A model generated the notes under the pieces. The model saw only the letters and a program-made list of their open reading frames with translations, had not been told where the DNA came from and ran no database searches. 64,000 nt of DNA from DASQUK01 sp963756425 (GTDB taxonomy: Bacteria; Actinomycetota; Acidimicrobiia; Acidimicrobiales; VFJN01): positions 147,751-211,750 of the forward strand of contig CAVWNW010000015.1 of the NCBI GenBank assembly GCA_963756425.1, read 5' to 3'. A program made the position numbers and the translations under genes. Shown here piece by piece: positions 62,585-64,000 of the stretch (position 1 is its first letter; the number at the start of each line of letters is the position of its first letter).

Positions 62585-62668
62585 GGGCGAGTGGCGGAAT
62601 TGGCAGACGCGCTGGCTTCAGGTGCCAGTGGCCGCAAGGTCGTGGGGGTTCAAGTCCCCCCTCGCCCA
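62585..62668 (+). tRNA. tRNA-Leu (anticodon CAG)
   Basis: An 84-nt class II tRNA: acceptor GGGCGAG/CTCGCCC, anticodon arm CTGGC-TTCAGGT-GCCAG with anticodon CAG, a long variable arm, and T arm GGGGG-TTCAAGT-CCCCC. CCA not encoded. The 3' end is duplicated at the far end of the IS element that follows directly. Confidence 0.95.
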
Positions 62669-62671
62669 CTG
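62657..62671 (+). repeat. 15-bp direct repeat, left copy (3' end of tRNA-Leu)
   Basis: CCCCCTCGCCCACTG, made of the 3' strand of the T and acceptor arms plus three bases past the tRNA, is repeated exactly at 63946-63960 on the other side of the IS element. It is a target-site duplication or an att-like repeat. Confidence 0.85.
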
Positions 62672-63945
62672 TGTGATGTCGCGAGACATCGTGGACAGCT
62701 GTCGCGAGACATAATGGACGATCCTCAGGTGCCGTGGGGCTGGTAGGGGCGGTTTGGGTCGAGGGTTAGGTGGCGTAGTAGCTCGCCGTCGGTGTTGAGT
62801 ACCCGGACGTCGCGGTCGGCCACGAGGATCAGCACCCGTGTGCCTTCGTGACGGCGGCCGACGGCGACGTGGTAGAGGCGGCTGCGATAGCGGAGGGTGA
62901 CGTTGCCGGCGTTGACCTTGTCTTGGCGGATCCGGCAGTGGGGCACCACCGACGGCGGTGTGTTGGCGGGTGTGGCCTTGCTCCGGGTATGGAAGGCGAC
63001 GGTCGGGGTCCGGCGCCCGAGGGCCCGGTGGGGACGGACGGTGTTGTAGTGCTCGACGAAGTCGTCGAGCTGGGCTTGCAGGGCTGGCAGGGAGCGAGCC
63101 GGGCGTCGGGCGGCCAGGTGCTTCTTCATCGTCTGGTGGAACCGCTCGACCTTTCCGCAGGTCTGGGGGTGGTAGGGCCTTGAGTGCTTGAAGGTGACTC
63201 CGAGGGCGAGCAGCTCGCTTTCCATCACACAGACGCCGTGGCGGGCCTCGGCGGTGAAGATGGCCCCGTTGTCCGAGAGCACGCCGGCGGGATACCCGTG
63301 GTGAGCGGCGGCTTCGTGGAAGGTGGTCACGACGTCGAGGGACTTGGTCACCCGCCGCGCCGCCGACGCCACGCACAGCCGGGAGTGGTCGTCGATGATG
63401 TTCAAGATCTCGATCTCGGCGCCGGTGGCCAGCACCACGTGGGTCACGTCCATCTGCCAGCACTGGTTGGGCAGCTCGGCGCAGAAGCGGACGTAGGAGC
63501 TCTTCGGGCGCTTGTGGGGCTGGGCGGTGACGAAGCCCCTGGCTTTGAGCACCCGCCAGATCGTGGCGACGGAAGGAACGACACCCCGGTGCTGCCGGGT
63601 GAGGTGCACCCGGATCGTTTCTGCGCCCGCGTCGTAGCCGGCGTCGACGAGCTCCTTGCGCACACGGACGATTTCGTCCTCGAAGCGGTGTGCGATCTTC
63701 GTCGGGGAACGGCGAGGTCGCCGTGACCTGGCCACCAGTCCCGCCTCTCCTTCGGCCCGGTAGCGCGCGAGCAGCTCATAGACCCAGGTCTTGGAGATCC
63801 CGTGAGCAGAAGCCACCTCTCGAGGCGTTTGCCCCTCGGTCAGCACCGCCGCGACCAAGTACATCGCCATCTCCATCGGGCCACCCCCCTGTCGGGTGTC
63901 CACGATGTCTCGCGACATGTGTCCGCTATCTCATGAACTCAGGCA
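62672..63945 (-). mobile_element. IS481-family insertion sequence
   Basis: An about 1.27-kb element bounded by 15-bp direct repeats. The ends start TG and end CA. Each end carries two tandem copies of a motif built on GAGACATCGTGGACA or a close variant: left 62676-62697 and about 62701-62717; right, in reverse, 63897-63918 and a degenerate outer copy. It holds one transposase gene. IS481 elements give target duplications of up to about 15 bp, so this fits a single insertion into the tRNA-Leu 3' end, which leaves the tRNA intact. Confidence 0.88.
62725..63876 (-). CDS. IS481-family DDE transposase
   Basis: A 383-residue transposase: N-terminal helix-turn-helix with VLTEGQTPREVASAHGISKTWVYELLARYRAEGEAGLVARSRRP, then an rve-type DDE core: Asp in CWQMDVTHVV, Asp in SDNGAIFTAEA and Glu in GKVERFHQTMKKHL, and a C-terminal domain with RLYHVAVGRRHEGTRVLI. 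The frame is complete and looks active. ATG at 63876 follows GGGGGGTGG; the frame reaches an earlier ATG at 63918 that lies within the inverted repeat and is a less likely start. Separately transcribed away from the right end. Confidence 0.93.
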   Translation of the reverse strand: MEMAMYLVAAVLTEGQTPREVASAHGISKTWVYELLARYRAEGEAGLVARSRRPRRSPTKIAHRFEDEIVRVRKELVDAGYDAGAETIRVHLTRQHRGVVPSVATIWRVLKARGFVTAQPHKRPKSSYVRFCAELPNQCWQMDVTHVVLATGAEIEILNIIDDHSRLCVASAARRVTKSLDVVTTFHEAAAHHGYPAGVLSDNGAIFTAEARHGVCVMESELLALGVTFKHSRPYHPQTCGKVERFHQTMKKHLAARRPARSLPALQAQLDDFVEHYNTVRPHRALGRRTPTVAFHTRSKATPANTPPSVVPHCRIRQDKVNAGNVTLRYRSRLYHVAVGRRHEGTRVLILVADRDVRVLNTDGELLRHLTLDPNRPYQPHGT

Positions 63946-63960
63946 CCCCCTCGCCCACTG
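63946..63960 (+). repeat. 15-bp direct repeat, right copy
   Basis: Exact second copy of CCCCCTCGCCCACTG next to the right end of the IS element, isolated from any tRNA. Only 40 bases follow to the window end, with no visible feature. Confidence 0.85.
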
Positions 63961-64000
63961 ACCGGGTTCCTCGCGCCGGGCGCTATGGCAGATGAATTCA

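Noticed and set aside
62672..63960. A tRNA-integrated genomic island
   Set aside because: The interval between the 15-bp repeats is only about 1.3 kb and holds just a transposase with IS481-type ends and no integrase.

Overview
The window is a high-GC actinobacterial chromosome segment that lies close to the replication origin. Gene content and order (yidC-jag-rsmG-parA-parB, trxA/trxB, an ECF sigma/anti-sigma pair, pcnA, ino1-padR, ponA, rpsF-ssb-rpsR-rplI-dnaB, and pknB-pbpA-rodA-pstP-fhaB-fhaA) match the two origin-flanking arms known from mycobacteria. Here both arms lie in one continuous stretch on the same side. The overall flavour (DUF5318, DUF6049, aspartate-type MurA, Rv3818-like Rieske protein) fits Actinomycetota; Acidimicrobiia is my best guess, but that rests on inference only.

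Layout. 1-4.5 kb: YidC tail, Jag, RsmG, a cluster of parS centromere sites, ParA, ParB. 4.5-15.9 kb: thioredoxin/thioredoxin reductase, a small membrane protein, anti-sigma and ECF sigma, a membrane Ser/Thr kinase, DegV, a DUF6049 secreted protein, GNAT, a frameshifted histone-deacetylase-like gene, CCA-adding enzyme. 16-21.3 kb: methyltransferase, PAS/GAF/PP2C phosphatase, ferritin-like protein, sigK-rskA-like pair. 21.5-33.5 kb: ino1-padR, DUF5318, class A PBP, a small CxxC protein, panB, DUF192 lipoprotein, ribosomal genes with ssb, and an intein-containing dnaB ending in a strong hairpin. 33.5-42.7 kb: a SoxR-box-controlled oxidoreductase, a transpeptidase, an aspartoacylase/RimK/RimB-type cassette, MurA, small peptide genes, an XRE regulator and an NTF2-like protein. 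42.8-54.9 kb: MBL-Rieske protein, sugar dehydrogenase lipoprotein, cupin, epoxide hydrolase, tRNA-Gly, dcd, a fused sigma/anti-sigma gene broken by a frameshift, an Fe-S oxidoreductase, a cNMP-binding protein, gpmA. 54.9-62.5 kb: the cell-wall growth and signalling operon pknB-pbpA-rodA-pstP-fhaB-fhaA. 62.6-64 kb: tRNA-Leu with an IS481-type element inserted exactly at its 3' end.

How it fits together: the left third handles chromosome segregation, RNA maturation and thiol redox; the middle handles inositol synthesis, peptidoglycan synthesis, translation and replication; the right end couples peptidoglycan polymerisation to Ser/Thr phosphorylation. Two ECF sigma/anti-sigma pairs, a fused sigma/anti-sigma, two kinases and two PP2C phosphatases make this a signalling-rich region.

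Points to read carefully: four otherwise intact genes (HDAC-like at 13.5 kb, sigma/anti-sigma at 50 kb, pknB PASTA region at 55.1-55.6 kb, pbpA at 57.6 kb) carry small indels that break the frame; this pattern suggests either sequence errors or recent decay. A 131-bp repeat occurs twice (6.4 and 33.5 kb) and looks like a miniature mobile element.
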